Positions 44,331 through 54,275 are shown, numbered from the stretch's first letter. The stretch: DNA of 64,000 bases from Aureispira sp. CCB-E (GCF_031326345.1 NZ_CP133671.1:5766001-5830000); one strand, 5' to 3'. Translations and numbers: made by a program. The notes: generated from the letters alone by a model not told the origin.

Positions 44331-46496
44331 ATGTTTAAACTTAATCTATTTTTCACTTGTATATTGACACTCGTACTAACAAGTCTATCTTTTTTAGATT
44401 TGAATGCCCAAACTAAGATTTGGGGCGTCGGAACTACTGTAGGGGTAGCAGATGCAGAATTTCAAAATCCATTTATACAAGATACGATTGGTCCTTACTC
44501 TTCTACAGCGTGGACAGCTATTTCTATTTATGAAAACTGGGGAGGCACAAGCCCTGGCAATGCTTTTTGGGAAAGAAGCTTACTCGGCTATTCAAGAGAT
44601 TACTATTCCAACCCTCCTTTTGCCGCCCCAGCAACACCCTTGCCATCTCCTTCCCAAACCAATGGTGTTGCTATTTTTGATTCAGGTTACATGGACAATG
44701 ATAGTACAGCTTCTATTGGAGTAGGATCTTCTCCCGGACAACATCGTGGCGAACTAATTTCACCAAGAATTGATTTATCAGGATATACCGACTCAGCACT
44801 TGTTATTAAGTTCTTTTCGAAGTACTCTGCCAACAACTCTGCTACCAATGAATTGAGTGTTTCTATATCAACAGACGATGGAGCAACATGGAGCGCCCCA
44901 TTTGATTATAGAGAAATTCAATTAGAAGAATTTGCTGATTTTGTTGCCATTCCTATGCCCAATGTAACGGCAGGGGTTAGTAATTTGTCACAATGCCGTC
45001 TTCGATTTGTTTTCGATACTTATTATTACTATGCCATGATAGATGATATTACCATCGAAATCGCTCCAGATTATGATATTGCAATAGGACGACCAAGTAC
45101 CCTTAATACATCTAGGTTAGGAAAATCGGATATCGTTAGACTTGGAGGCAGCAGATATCGAGCTTTATCCAATATAGATCCTACCAATCTAAAGGAGTGG
45201 TTTTGGGGTGCCAAACTCATCAACTATGGAGGCAAAACCATTTATCCTTCTGATAATCCCAAGATGTATTTATCCATTGATTTTTATGACCTTGCTAATA
45301 ACATGACTCCTAATGTCTATTTAGACACAATGAATTTAGATACATTATTGGCAGGCGAGTATACAGGTTCTACTTTTATAAAAGGTTTAAAAGATATTAA
45401 CTTTATCAGCAACAACGGTGCAGGTAGCTATCGTGTCAAGTATTGGGTAAGTCATGACAATGCCGATGCCTTTACTTATAACGATACCGTATACCATACC
45501 TTTGATATTACACCAACGACCACACCTTTTATATCCAAAGGAGCCCTACGGTCAGATGGTCGAGTGACAGTAAGTAGAGCATTTTTCCCAAGAACAACAC
45601 CTCCAGGACAAACCAGTAATATTACATTATTTGAATGGGGATCTGTTTATTATTTTCCAAAGGGACAAAGTAATGCCATTAATATTGACTCTATCGAGTT
45701 CCGTTACTATATTGATAATGGCTATGTTGGCCCTGCCTCGCATACGCTTGCCGTTAACATTTATAGATTAAGAGATGGGTCAGGAGCTATTGCCGCTAAT
45801 GGGGTTCTAGATATGGATGAGTTAACACTAGTTGGTAGTAATCAAGTAACACTTTCTGGACTAGATACCTTACCAGCACCTAGTTATGGCGTTGGTGTTG
45901 CTTCTAATTTTGTCGATGCCATAGGGAACCCTCTAACAAGTTTAGATGATGATGGTTGGTATTATATTGCCATTAGAGAAGAACCTGCTGCAATGGGAGG
46001 ACCTGCTTCGGTTACCCTAAAGACAGGTCTTTGGCTAGGAGCTCATGCCAGCAATTATGCTTTGAATACTTTTAGAACAGCTCCCGATACTATTATCAAC
46101 CCTGCTCCTCTTATTGTCTCAGATGTACCTGCGACTAGCCCAACTAGCTATTGGTCTGGATTTGGAACCGACTTTGTGCCTTCCATAGGAATTCACCTAA
46201 CCCCAGATTCTACGACAACCAATATTGCTATGGTAGAAAATTCTCCCAATATATCTCTAGTCATTACACCAAATCCTACCATCAAAGAACTGACAATTGA
46301 TTTGAAGCTAGATGTTGCTCAGGATGTAGAATATATTTTGACCAACGCAATTGGTCGTGTATTGATGACCTTTAAAAGCGAGCAAGTTATGCTAGAGAAA
46401 AAAACGATCAATTTGGAAACAATTCCTCCTGGAACGTATTTTCTAACTGCCAAAACAAAACAAGGTAACCTAACCCAAAAAGTGATCAAACAATAG
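44331..46496 (+). CDS. Large T9SS-sorted secreted protein with jelly-roll domain
   Basis: 721 residues. Signal peptide ending LNAQT (about 27). Residues about 55-245 look like a MAM/jelly-roll carbohydrate- or protein-binding domain (ISPRIDLSGYTDSALVIKFF, STDDGATWSAPF, MIDDITIEI). A further beta-rich region follows, and a type A T9SS sorting domain closes the protein (ITPNPTIKELTIDL ... IPPGTYFLTAKTKQ). Exported to the cell surface or medium. No peptidase motif is visible. Own terminator at 46561. Confidence 0.8.
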   Translation: MFKLNLFFTCILTLVLTSLSFLDLNAQTKIWGVGTTVGVADAEFQNPFIQDTIGPYSSTAWTAISIYENWGGTSPGNAFWERSLLGYSRDYYSNPPFAAPATPLPSPSQTNGVAIFDSGYMDNDSTASIGVGSSPGQHRGELISPRIDLSGYTDSALVIKFFSKYSANNSATNELSVSISTDDGATWSAPFDYREIQLEEFADFVAIPMPNVTAGVSNLSQCRLRFVFDTYYYYAMIDDITIEIAPDYDIAIGRPSTLNTSRLGKSDIVRLGGSRYRALSNIDPTNLKEWFWGAKLINYGGKTIYPSDNPKMYLSIDFYDLANNMTPNVYLDTMNLDTLLAGEYTGSTFIKGLKDINFISNNGAGSYRVKYWVSHDNADAFTYNDTVYHTFDITPTTTPFISKGALRSDGRVTVSRAFFPRTTPPGQTSNITLFEWGSVYYFPKGQSNAINIDSIEFRYYIDNGYVGPASHTLAVNIYRLRDGSGAIAANGVLDMDELTLVGSNQVTLSGLDTLPAPSYGVGVASNFVDAIGNPLTSLDDDGWYYIAIREEPAAMGGPASVTLKTGLWLGAHASNYALNTFRTAPDTIINPAPLIVSDVPATSPTSYWSGFGTDFVPSIGIHLTPDSTTTNIAMVENSPNISLVITPNPTIKELTIDLKLDVAQDVEYILTNAIGRVLMTFKSEQVMLEKKTINLETIPPGTYFLTAKTKQGNLTQKVIKQ

Positions 46497-46560
46497 AGTT
46501 TTGTTTCTTGTAAGAACATTCTAACACTGCCATCAATTCCAAACAAATAAAATATTTGTA

Positions 46561-46595
46561 GCGCAAAAATTGTCCGTCAATTTTTGCGCTTTTTT
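46561..46595 (+). terminator. Rho-independent terminator
   Basis: Perfect 12-bp stem GCGCAAAAATTG / CAATTTTTGCGC, loop TCCGT, six T at 46590-46595. Ends the T9SS gene 65 bp after its stop. Confidence 0.9.
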
Positions 46596-46913
46596 ATGGC
46601 ACTTTTCTAGTTTTCTGTCCCATACATCCAAACAAGTCTTATAATCCTCTCTCACCAATCAACGAGCACTGGTGTTATTTTTTGCCTAAAAAATTGGCTT
46701 TGGAATATAGGTCGCACAAGATGTCTCCATAAAGTGAATACCTAATAATTTCTGAGTGTTTTTTTTCTAGACACAAAAATATATTTCAATTTATCTGTTC
46801 AAAGAAAAGCAAAAACGCATTTTTTTGTTTATTTTACCTTTGAACGATATGATTATCTCCCCCACTGTATTTTTTTCGCCCAAGTTGTCCTAAACAAACA
46901 ATAAGAGTTTTTC
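46596..46913. other. Upstream region of the hybrid kinase
   Basis: AT-rich, no ORF. TACCTTTG at 46835-46842 fits the -7 form TAnnTTTG, 71 bp before the ATG, but no TTG lies at the expected distance upstream, so I leave it as a possible promoter only. Confidence 0.35.
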
Positions 46914-49046
46914 ATGTCAAAGTTTCCACTAAAACATTTTTTTCCCAAAACCCACCAAAATCTTTCTTTGGAAGAGGGTATATTTAATATTGTAAACTTT
47001 TACTCTTCTTTTGTTTGTATTTTTTTCTTTATTGCAGCACATATTTTTGGTTTTTCATTAGTCACCAAAGTAGCACTTTCTATTTGTTTTGTTTTTTATG
47101 CGCTCATTTATGCCTTGTCAACGGCAAAAGGATGGTTTGAAGCTTTGGTGTTTCCATTCGTACTTTTCACATTAATCGTTATTTCCTTTTTATGGTATTA
47201 TTTAGGAGGTTTTTATAGCGATATTCCCATTGTTTTTATAGCTGCTTTTATCATCTTTATGATTGTAATGCCACCTCGTCATCGTTGGATTGGTATTACA
47301 TTGTCGTTAATTACATTAGGAACCTTTATCTTCATACAGAAAGTACATCCTAACATCTTTCCTACAAAACCAAGCCCTCAAAGTTTGACAGATGCAATGA
47401 CAGTTACCACAGTCCTTACTACCTTATTGATAGGGCAAATCATTCATATCCTCAAAAGTCGCTTTGAATTAGATCGGAAAATTTTGCAGCAAAAAAACAA
47501 AGAACTCAAACAAGCCACGCAAGCAAAGTCACAATTTCTTGCCAATATGAGTCATGAAATTCGAACCCCCATGAATGGCGTTATTGGTATGACAGATTTA
47601 CTCAATGATACGGAGCTAACAATGGAGCAAGAAGAGTTGCTTAATGCTATCAAAATCAGCGGTGAACGGCTGCTTATTATTATTAATGAAATTTTAGATT
47701 TTTCAAAAATTGAATCGGGACAAAATCAGTTATTGCAAGAGCCTTTTTCACTAATCGAATGTATCGAAGAAGCGTTGGAAATTAATGCGCCAAAAGCGAT
47801 TGACAAAAAATTAGAACTAAACTATTGGGTAGAGCCTAATGTTCCTTTTTATATCTTGGGCGATCACGGAAAACTTAGTCAAATTTTAATTAATTTGATT
47901 GGCAATGCCATTAAGTTCACTAATAAAGGTGAAATTTTGGTTACTATAAAAAAAATTGCCTCAACCAACCATCATATCGACTTAATGTTTAGTGTTAAAG
48001 ACACAGGAATTGGGATTTCGAAAGAAAGTCAACTCGAACTGTTTGATGCGTTCACACAAGTAGATAATTCCAACCAACGAAAATATGGTGGGACAGGTTT
48101 AGGACTAGCTATCAGCAAGTTTTTGGCAGAAATGATGGGCGGTCAAATTTGGGTGGAAAGTGAAGAAGGACAAGGTTCGACGTTTTCTTTTACCATCAAT
48201 GTTCCTCGATTAGAAGAAGTCCCGCCTCTTGATCAAGTTAGTATTCGAACTCTAAGAGACAAAAAAATACTAGTTGTTGATGATCACGAAACCAACCGTT
48301 GGGTGATCAAACGCCTGCTAACAAAGTGGGGAATAACAGCCTATGTGGTAGATTCTGCCGCTGCTGCAATGGAAGTTTTTAAAACAAAAAAGGATTTGGA
48401 TTTAGCTATATTAGACGCTTATATGCCTGAAAAAGATGGCATTCAATTGGCACAAGAACTCAAAAAAAACAAAGCTCCTTTTCCTCTAATTTTGTTTAGT
48501 TCTGGTAATAAACCAAATTTTAAAAACTTCAATAAATTATTTGTCTCGTTTATCCGAAAACCTTTAAAGCAACATCATTTATTACAAACGCTCACCGATA
48601 TATTTTCAAAATCTGAGGATCAAGCCACTCGGAAAAAGGCAACAATTTTCAACACTTTACTTGGTAAGCAAATTCCATTAAAAATATTGATTGTCGAAGA
48701 TGATTTTATCAACCAAAAGGTTATCGGTAAAGTTCTAATAAAGTTAGGATATAAAGCAGATATCAGCAGCAATGGCTTAGAGGCACTTGAAAAACTTAAA
48801 AATACCACCTATGACTTAATTTTTATGGATATTCAAATGCCTGAAATGGATGGCTACGAAACGACCCAATCAATTAGAAATAACTCCAGTCTTAACCATT
48901 CTCAACTTATTATTATTGCTATGACAGCCAATGCTATGCAAGAAGATCGCGACAAATGTTTGAGCATTGGAATGAATGATTACATCAGCAAGCCTGTTAT
49001 TGCTCAAGAAATAGAACAGATCATTCGAAAATGGAAAGAGGTTTAA
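46914..49046 (+). CDS. Hybrid sensor histidine kinase with two receiver domains
   Basis: 710 residues. N-terminal membrane part with about six helices (about 20-185) and no PAS or periplasmic sensor domain. HisKA with His214 in [14 protein letters not shown]; HATPase with the N box ([11 protein letters not shown]), G1 (DTGIGI) and G2 ([11 protein letters not shown]). Two receivers follow: REC1 with phospho-acceptor Asp501 ([13 protein letters not shown]) and REC2 with Asp639 ([12 protein letters not shown]). No Hpt domain and no adjacent response regulator, so the output partner is encoded elsewhere. The signal is probably sensed in or at the membrane. Confidence 0.93.
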   Translation: MSKFPLKHFFPKTHQNLSLEEGIFNIVNFYSSFVCIFFFIAAHIFGFSLVTKVALSICFVFYALIYALSTAKGWFEALVFPFVLFTLIVISFLWYYLGGFYSDIPIVFIAAFIIFMIVMPPRHRWIGITLSLITLGTFIFIQKVHPNIFPTKPSPQSLTDAMTVTTVLTTLLIGQIIHILKSRFELDRKILQQKNKELKQATQAKSQFLANMSHEIRTPMNGVIGMTDLLNDTELTMEQEELLNAIKISGERLLIIINEILDFSKIESGQNQLLQEPFSLIECIEEALEINAPKAIDKKLELNYWVEPNVPFYILGDHGKLSQILINLIGNAIKFTNKGEILVTIKKIASTNHHIDLMFSVKDTGIGISKESQLELFDAFTQVDNSNQRKYGGTGLGLAISKFLAEMMGGQIWVESEEGQGSTFSFTINVPRLEEVPPLDQVSIRTLRDKKILVVDDHETNRWVIKRLLTKWGITAYVVDSAAAAMEVFKTKKDLDLAILDAYMPEKDGIQLAQELKKNKAPFPLILFSSGNKPNFKNFNKLFVSFIRKPLKQHHLLQTLTDIFSKSEDQATRKKATIFNTLLGKQIPLKILIVEDDFINQKVIGKVLIKLGYKADISSNGLEALEKLKNTTYDLIFMDIQMPEMDGYETTQSIRNNSSLNHSQLIIIAMTANAMQEDRDKCLSIGMNDYISKPVIAQEIEQIIRKWKEV

Positions 49047-49050
49047 GCCT

Positions 49051-49079
49051 CCCCCTAAACAACAATTATATTTAGGGGG
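49051..49079. terminator. Possible terminator hairpin between convergent genes
   Basis: CCCCCTAAA (49051-49059) pairs with TTTAGGGGG (49071-49079) around an 11-base loop. It lies between the kinase stop and the OmpH stop at 49104. There is no clear T run on either strand, so termination is not certain. Confidence 0.5.
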
Positions 49080-49103
49080 CAAATGCCGTATAGCAATCTC
49101 TAA

Positions 49104-49622
49104 TTACCAACTAATTCCCAAGACTGTCTTTACTTTTTCAGTTGCATCAATTCCTCCTTTCGAGTACAACAACATCTGCTTATCTAGTATATACGTATAG
49201 TTATTTTTTTCCGCTACCTTGGCAACTGCTTCATTAAATTCCTTATAAATTGGTTCTATTAATGTTGCTTCTTTTTCCATCAATTTTCGATCTGAATTTT
49301 GAGCATCTTCTTGCAATTCGAGTCTCATTTTTTGCAATTTAGCTTCTGCTTCTTGTTGTTGCCTAGGAGTCATCAACCCTTTTTTTATAGAATCCATTAC
49401 TTCAGCATAATACGCTTCCATATCTTGCTGTTTTTTGTTGAATAGCTTTTGCAACTGTTGCCCATAAGCTTCAACTTCTGACTTTGCTTTTTTATAAGCC
49501 TCCATTTCGGGAACAATTTTCTCTGTTTCGACAAAAGCAATTGTTTGAGCAACACTTTTGGGTGCCCAATGGAAGCATAAAATAAGGGTAAAAAAAGCAA
49601 TTAAAATTTTACTATTTTTCAT
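49104..49622 (-). CDS. OmpH/Skp-family periplasmic chaperone, paralogue 2
   Basis: 172 residues from ATG 49622. An in-frame ATG at 49655 would put charged residues before the signal peptide, and the shorter form has the same length as paralogue 1, so 49622 is preferred. Signal peptide ending SVAQ (about 26), IAFVETEKIVPEMEAYKKA, long charged helices, then YTYILDKQMLLYSKGGIDAT. It is the closest relative of the gene at 42836, sharing GGIDATEK and LGISW at the end. Single-gene unit. Confidence 0.88.
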   Translation of the reverse strand: MKNSKILIAFFTLILCFHWAPKSVAQTIAFVETEKIVPEMEAYKKAKSEVEAYGQQLQKLFNKKQQDMEAYYAEVMDSIKKGLMTPRQQQEAEAKLQKMRLELQEDAQNSDRKLMEKEATLIEPIYKEFNEAVAKVAEKNNYTYILDKQMLLYSKGGIDATEKVKTVLGISW

Positions 49623-49946
49623 TGTGATGTCTTTTTTGATAGAATCATATAGCATTTATATTGATCCTTTATTTTGATTTAATAAGCGTAAAAATAAAGG
49701 CTATTTTGACAATATTATGGCCCTTAACAATACCCTAATATTAGTTCTATACTTTTTAACAAAATTTAACCCTAAGGCAGCTTCAAAGGCAATAAAAACA
49801 ACTAATAATCAATTACTATAGGCAATTACTCCGTAAAATTACGGACATCTAAATCATGGTAATCCCGTATTTACTTTCTCTTCAATAAGGCTGACTTTTG
49901 TCATTGTTTAACATCATTTCCCAAAACATACAATTGTCCCAATACT
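49623..49946. other. Divergent intergenic region
   Basis: Between OmpH paralogue 2 (minus) and the FAD oxidase (plus). No ORF, repeat or firm promoter seen; TGACTTTTG near 49892 is a partial -7 match. Confidence 0.35.
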
Positions 49947-51443
49947 ATGTCTCATCAAATACCTTTTTGTGAAGAAAAAAAAATAAAAAGTTACAGCGGT
50001 TATCATGAAATTTATGCCAAAATATTTAAGCCTAAGCATGTAGAGGAACTACAAAAATTGGTCAAGTATTTTTATAAGAACAACATCAGCTACTCGATTA
50101 TGGGTACAGGTTTATCCTTTAACAATGCATTTCAGCATCAACATATTATTTGTTGCAAAAAGCTCAATCAACTACACTTAGACCTAGAAAACAATCGAAT
50201 TCTAGCACAGCCTGGTGTTACATGGGGGCAAGTCATGAAGACCATCGTCCCAAAAGGCTATGTTCCCCCTGTTGTTCCTACTGCTAGCAATATAACTGTT
50301 GGAGGCAGCTTTTCGTGCGATACCTACTCTAGAATGACGGCGACATACGGCAAAGAAATTAACCAAATAATCTCCTTCAAAATTATCATTCCTAATGGAG
50401 ACATTCTATACGCAAGCCGCTCAGAAAATGAAGACTTATTCTATGGTGCTATTACAGGAATGGGAACAATAGGAATTGTTATTGAAATAGAAGAACGTGT
50501 GGTGTATGTTGGAAAAAATCCTGCTTTTTGCTCAATTGTAAGAAGGTTTGACCGAACGAAAGGAGTTCGCTTCTTAAACCCTAAAATGAATTTTGACCAG
50601 CGAGAAGAAGAAGACTGGAAAGGCTCTTGTGCTGTATTTTATCATAAAAAAGGAAATTTGTGTACCTTATTAGCCAAACACAACTGGATAGATACAACAG
50701 CCCGTAATCCAACTTTGGTACACCAAATTAAAAACCCTTCTCGTGTTATAGGGGACTTTTTGATGCATTTCTTTCCAAAAATTGCGGAATTATCTTGGGA
50801 TTATTACTACAAGATAATTGGCAAATCAGCCAATGAAGAAGCTATTTTTATTGATTCTCCTTATGAAGCATCTTTTGTTATGGAAACCAATACATTTAGC
50901 AAAGCAATTGCTAGAAAATTAAATATAAAACTCAATATGTTGCAGGTGACCTATGCTATTCCTTGTTCAACGAATTCTGAAACGGATCGATTGAAGTACG
51001 AAGCATTTGTTCAAAATTGTATGCATCTCCTAAAAACACATCAACTCCATACTGTTATGGTAGATGGAGCCCATGTTCCTCCTAGCAAAACGGGTTTATT
51101 TTCATCTTCCAACTCCAATCAAAAAAGCTACTTATTTACCATGACCTTTGAAGGGCTTGCTTTGCGTGATTACGACACGGTAAGAAAAACGCTAGAAAAG
51201 ATTAGTAGTATTTGCTATCATGAATATCAAGGTAAAATACACCTTACTAAGAATGTAATTTGCCCCAAAAATATTCTCAAAAAAATGTATGCAGAGGCAA
51301 TAGAACAACTACTTGTATTAAAAGAAAAGTATGACCCTAAACATTTGCTTCAAAATAATCTACTCAATGAATTATTTGACTTACAAACATTACCAACTAA
51401 TCCATCTCCAAACACAACAACACTATTAGAACAATCCTATTAG
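49947..51443 (+). CDS. FAD-binding oxidoreductase (VAO/PCMH-type)
   Basis: 498 residues, no signal peptide. FAD-binding PCMH domain at about 15-195: VEELQKLVKYFYKNN, MGTGLSFNNAF (in place of the usual R/GGGHS loop), LAQPGVTWGQVM, TVGGSFSCDTYSRM, and GAITGMGTIGIVIEIE. The C-terminal half is a substrate domain of the D-arabinono-lactone oxidase / sterol-reductase-like type, ending with YDPKHLLQNN. It oxidises an alcohol or reduces a double bond with FAD; the substrate is unknown. Stands alone, followed by a shared terminator. Confidence 0.8.
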   Translation: MSHQIPFCEEKKIKSYSGYHEIYAKIFKPKHVEELQKLVKYFYKNNISYSIMGTGLSFNNAFQHQHIICCKKLNQLHLDLENNRILAQPGVTWGQVMKTIVPKGYVPPVVPTASNITVGGSFSCDTYSRMTATYGKEINQIISFKIIIPNGDILYASRSENEDLFYGAITGMGTIGIVIEIEERVVYVGKNPAFCSIVRRFDRTKGVRFLNPKMNFDQREEEDWKGSCAVFYHKKGNLCTLLAKHNWIDTTARNPTLVHQIKNPSRVIGDFLMHFFPKIAELSWDYYYKIIGKSANEEAIFIDSPYEASFVMETNTFSKAIARKLNIKLNMLQVTYAIPCSTNSETDRLKYEAFVQNCMHLLKTHQLHTVMVDGAHVPPSKTGLFSSSNSNQKSYLFTMTFEGLALRDYDTVRKTLEKISSICYHEYQGKIHLTKNVICPKNILKKMYAEAIEQLLVLKEKYDPKHLLQNNLLNELFDLQTLPTNPSPNTTTLLEQSY

Positions 51444-51484
51444 AATGAATGGCTACTAATCTTGTGTAGCTCCTTAGAAAAAGA

Positions 51485-51521
51485 AATAACCACATTCTGC
51501 TAAGAGCAAGATGTGGTTATC
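51485..51521. terminator. Bidirectional terminator
   Basis: ATAACCACAT-TCT-GC pairs with GC-AAG-ATGTGGTTAT (51486-51520), an imperfect stem of about 15 bp. On the minus strand it is followed by TTCTTTTTC. It lies 42 bp past the FAD oxidase stop and 62 bp past the OmpH stop at 51583. Confidence 0.7.
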
Positions 51522-51582
51522 TTATAAATAGGATTAATCCGTTTAATTACCAATACAATAAATAGCAATTTTTTATTAGGAT

Positions 51583-52104
51583 TTACAACCCTAATTCTTT
51601 TTTCAATTTTTGGGTAGCATCAATTCCGCCACCATACGCCATTAGAGTCTTTTTATCTAAGACATAAGCATATCCATTTTTTTTGGCAACACTAGCAATT
51701 CCTTGTTCGAATTTTTCATACATTGGTTTCGATAAGTTTTTTTCTTTTGCTAGTAATTGACGGTCTGCTTCCAAAGTATTTTTATCCAAGTCTTCCTGCA
51801 TTTTTTGCAGCTTCACCTCTGCATCTTGCTGCTGTTTAGGAGTTAACGCCCCAACTTTTACTTGTTCGATGATATCTGTATAATATTTGGCAATGGCTTT
51901 TTTCTCTGCATCCAATTGTTTGACCAATTGCTTTTGGAATGTTTCCAAAGCAACTTGAGTACTTTTATATTCTGGCATTGCTTTAATGACTTCATCAGTA
52001 TCAATATAAGCAATTGGTCCTTGTGCTTGCACAACAAAAGTTACCCCAAAAAACAACACATTCATCCACAAGATATGGGCTAATAAATTAGAATATTTAT
52101 TCAT
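51583..52104 (-). CDS. OmpH/Skp-family periplasmic chaperone, paralogue 3
   Basis: 173 residues. Signal peptide ending VQAQ (about 28), PIAYIDTDEVIKAMPEYKST, two charged helices (about 50-130), then YAYVLDKKTLMAYGGGIDAT. The C-terminus ends KKELGL, shorter than paralogues 1 and 2. It begins just 1 bp after the stop of the gene at 52106, so the two form a bicistronic pair. Paired Skp-like genes usually lie next to bamA in Bacteroidota, but bamA is not in this window. Confidence 0.88.
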   Translation of the reverse strand: MNKYSNLLAHILWMNVLFFGVTFVVQAQGPIAYIDTDEVIKAMPEYKSTQVALETFQKQLVKQLDAEKKAIAKYYTDIIEQVKVGALTPKQQQDAEVKLQKMQEDLDKNTLEADRQLLAKEKNLSKPMYEKFEQGIASVAKKNGYAYVLDKKTLMAYGGGIDATQKLKKELGL

Positions 52105-52105
52105 C

Positions 52106-52618
52106 TTATTTACCTAAGCTTTTAATGACATCTGCTGTTAAATCTTTGTCATCCGCAGCAAAGATCAAAGTAGCACCATCTGGAGCAGTAAAAACAAAAT
52201 CGTATTTTCTATCTTTTGCAATCTTTTGGATCGCATTATAGACTTTTTCTTGAATTGGTTTTACCAAGCTTTGACGTTTTTTAAACAACTCCCCTTCTGG
52301 TCCAAAGCGTGCTTTTTGCAAGCTACGCACTGCTTTCTCCTTATTCACAATTTCATCTTGTTTGGTTTTACGCATTTCATCGCTTAACAAAGGCTCACGA
52401 GTTTGGTATTCGCGATACATTGTTTCTATTTGATCGTATTCCTTTGCGATTTCTTGTCTCCAACGCTCTGCCTGTTGTTCCAATTCTCTCTGTGCTGTTT
52501 CGTATTCAGGAACAGAACTCATAATTTTTTCCATATCAACATAAGCAACCTTTGAATATTGAGCTTGTGTAGACAAACCAAACATCAGCAAAATCACTAG
52601 CAATGATAATTGTTTCAT
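52106..52618 (-). CDS. OmpH/Skp-family periplasmic chaperone, paralogue 4
   Basis: 170 residues. Signal peptide ending STQAQ (about 19), KVAYVDMEKIMSSVPEYETA, long charged helices with RWRQEIAKEYDQIETMYREY, and a C-terminal YDFVFTAPDGATLIFAADD followed by LTADVIKSLGK. This is the most diverged and most classical Skp type (short, no GGIDAT end). First gene of the pair with 51583. A GC-rich repeat element lies 111 bp upstream of its start. Confidence 0.9.
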   Translation of the reverse strand: MKQLSLLVILLMFGLSTQAQYSKVAYVDMEKIMSSVPEYETAQRELEQQAERWRQEIAKEYDQIETMYREYQTREPLLSDEMRKTKQDEIVNKEKAVRSLQKARFGPEGELFKKRQSLVKPIQEKVYNAIQKIAKDRKYDFVFTAPDGATLIFAADDKDLTADVIKSLGK

Positions 52619-53278
52619 AAAAGTATTTTATTTAGATTAAAAAAGTTGTTCGAAAATTCATTACTCCATTTAAAAATCTTATTAAACTGATTATCAGCAA
52701 GATGCCTTTTATTGATTTTTATGTTAAAATACTAATAATCAATCTAATACAAGATGTTTTTTTTTATATTTTTCGTAGAACCCAAACTAAGCTTGCCGAG
52801 TAGGCTTGTGCTAGTAGCACAAAAGCCCAAGGTCATAAGCGCAGCGAAGTTAACTAAAAGCAAAGCGCTCACGAAGTACCACGCAGTAGCAGCGAAGCTA
52901 ATCAACGGAGTATTAAAAATTTATAATAAGAACTAACTGTCGGTCAGAATTAGCTCATAGTATTTTCAAGCGTTTTTTGGTGCTTACCCTCTCAAAACCA
53001 AAATTCCATTTATAGGTTTAGGTTTGAGTCCTCCCTCCTTATACCTAACAAGATTGTTGCCAAGTTTATAATAAAAAACAAAAGGAATACGCAAAGTTGG
53101 GGCTTTTTTATCAGATGGAGTATGCTTTTAACATAAGTTTAAAAAAAATACTCTATTTCTCCCCCACTTGGCAATTGTACCAATCATTGATAATAACGCT
53201 TCATAGCTAATTGAGACACCAAAAGAAAAACTAAAAGAGACTAGTGTATAGACAAAACACAATCATACTATCTAATCA
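52619..53278. other. Gene-free stretch between OmpH pair and ung
   Basis: 660 bp. Holds the repeat element at 52730-52912. The rest, including 52930-53278, is AT-rich with no ORF of interest and no clear regulatory site. Confidence 0.4.
52730..52912 (-). mobile_element. MITE-like element, M-related, with 6-bp duplication
   Basis: 183 bp bounded by TACTAATAATCAATC and, read inward from the other side, TACTCCGTTGATTAGC. Perfect 6-bp direct repeat TTAAAA at 52724-52729 and 52913-52918. Read in reverse, its interior shares GCTTCGCTGCTACTGCGTGG with the element at 42405, and a GTGCTACTAGCACAAG hairpin and CTACTCGGCAAGCTTAG with the element at 22963. It carries no gene. Confidence 0.75.
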
Positions 53279-53971
53279 CTATTCAACAGGCAAAATCCAG
53301 TCAATAGGTGTTTTTCCCTGTTTTTCTAAATAGGCATTCGCTTGAGAAAAATGCTGGTTGCCTAAAAAAGCTGGTCCCGCCAATGGCGAGGGATGTGCAG
53401 CCTCCAAAATCAAATGTTTTTCAGCATCAACTAAAGCAGCTTTCTTTTTAGCAAAATTTCCCCAAAGCATAAAAACCACACCATCTCGCTCGTCAGAGAT
53501 TTTTTTAATAACCGCATCGGTAAAGTTTGCCCAACCAATTTTTTGGTGCGAACCTGCTTTTTTATGCTCTACTGTCAAGAAAGCGTTCAATAGAAAGACC
53601 CCCTGATCTGCCCATGTCTCTAAATTCCCATGCTTGGGCTTTTCAAAACCAGGCACATCCTCCAACAATTCTTTGTATACATTTCGCAAAGATGGTGGAA
53701 TTTTAGCTGTTTTAGGAACAGAAAAAGATAAGCCATGTGCTTGCCCAGGACCATGATAAGGATCTTGCCCTAAAATAACAACCTTTACTTCTGGCAAGGG
53801 CACTTTATTAAAGGCATTAAAAATCAAATTTCCAGGAGGATAAATTGTTTTGCCTTCAGCATTTGCGTTTTTTAAGAAACTTTTAATTTGAGCAAAGTAG
53901 TCTTTTTGAAACTCTTCAGATAATGCCTCTTTCCAAGTTGCTTCTATTTTCACATCCTTTATTGCAGCCAT
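53279..53971 (-). CDS. ung: Uracil-DNA glycosylase, family 1
   Basis: 230 residues, typical length. Motif A GQDPYHGPGQAHGLSFSV (68-85) with the catalytic Asp70; motif B HPSPLAG (193-199) with the catalytic His193; LLNAFLTV (128-135) in the uracil pocket. It removes uracil from DNA after cytosine deamination or dUTP misincorporation and starts base-excision repair. A possible 57-codon ORF ends 24 bp upstream on the same strand. Confidence 0.97.
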   Translation of the reverse strand: MAAIKDVKIEATWKEALSEEFQKDYFAQIKSFLKNANAEGKTIYPPGNLIFNAFNKVPLPEVKVVILGQDPYHGPGQAHGLSFSVPKTAKIPPSLRNVYKELLEDVPGFEKPKHGNLETWADQGVFLLNAFLTVEHKKAGSHQKIGWANFTDAVIKKISDERDGVVFMLWGNFAKKKAALVDAEKHLILEAAHPSPLAGPAFLGNQHFSQANAYLEKQGKTPIDWILPVE

Positions 53972-53995
53972 ATTTTAGGTGATTTTTTAAGTAAT

Positions 53996-54169
53996 TTAAT
54001 AGGTTGCTAATATATGTTTTTTTGAGTCACAATGCAAGTTCAACACGCCATCTTTAGCAATCGTAAATTGTGCATTATGTTCATCTATGTCAAGACAAAA
54101 AGTCAAATAGGCTAAACATCTAGTTTCAGCCAATTTTTTGTCTTTTGATATTTTGTCAACTATGAGCAA
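53996..54169 (-). CDS. Possible short ORF upstream of ung (57 aa)
   Basis: An open frame of 57 codons, starting at TTG (54167-54169) just after an in-frame TAG and ending TAA 24 bp before the ung ATG. Its product has a natural-looking composition (KDKKLAETRCLAYLTFCLDI then HNAQFTIAKDGVLNLHC), not the low-complexity output usual for chance frames in this AT-rich DNA. No ATG start and no family match that I recognise. It could be a small gene co-transcribed with ung, a leader, or the remnant of a larger gene. Confidence 0.35.
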   Translation of the reverse strand: MLIVDKISKDKKLAETRCLAYLTFCLDIDEHNAQFTIAKDGVLNLHCDSKKHILATY

Positions 54170-54178
54170 CTATTATAA

Positions 54179-54217
54179 ATAAAAAACAGGGAAGTCACAT
54201 TAAGTGCAACTTCCCTA
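54179..54217 (-). terminator. Terminator of the TPR gene
   Basis: AGGGAAGT-CAC pairs with GTG-CAACTTCCCT (54188-54216) around a short loop; on the minus strand it is followed by G and six T. It lies 59 bp beyond the TPR stop at 54276. Confidence 0.75.
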
Positions 54218-54275
54218 TCTACGGTTATGGTTTTGATAAATATTAAATCTACCAACCTTTTATTCTATAGTGGTT

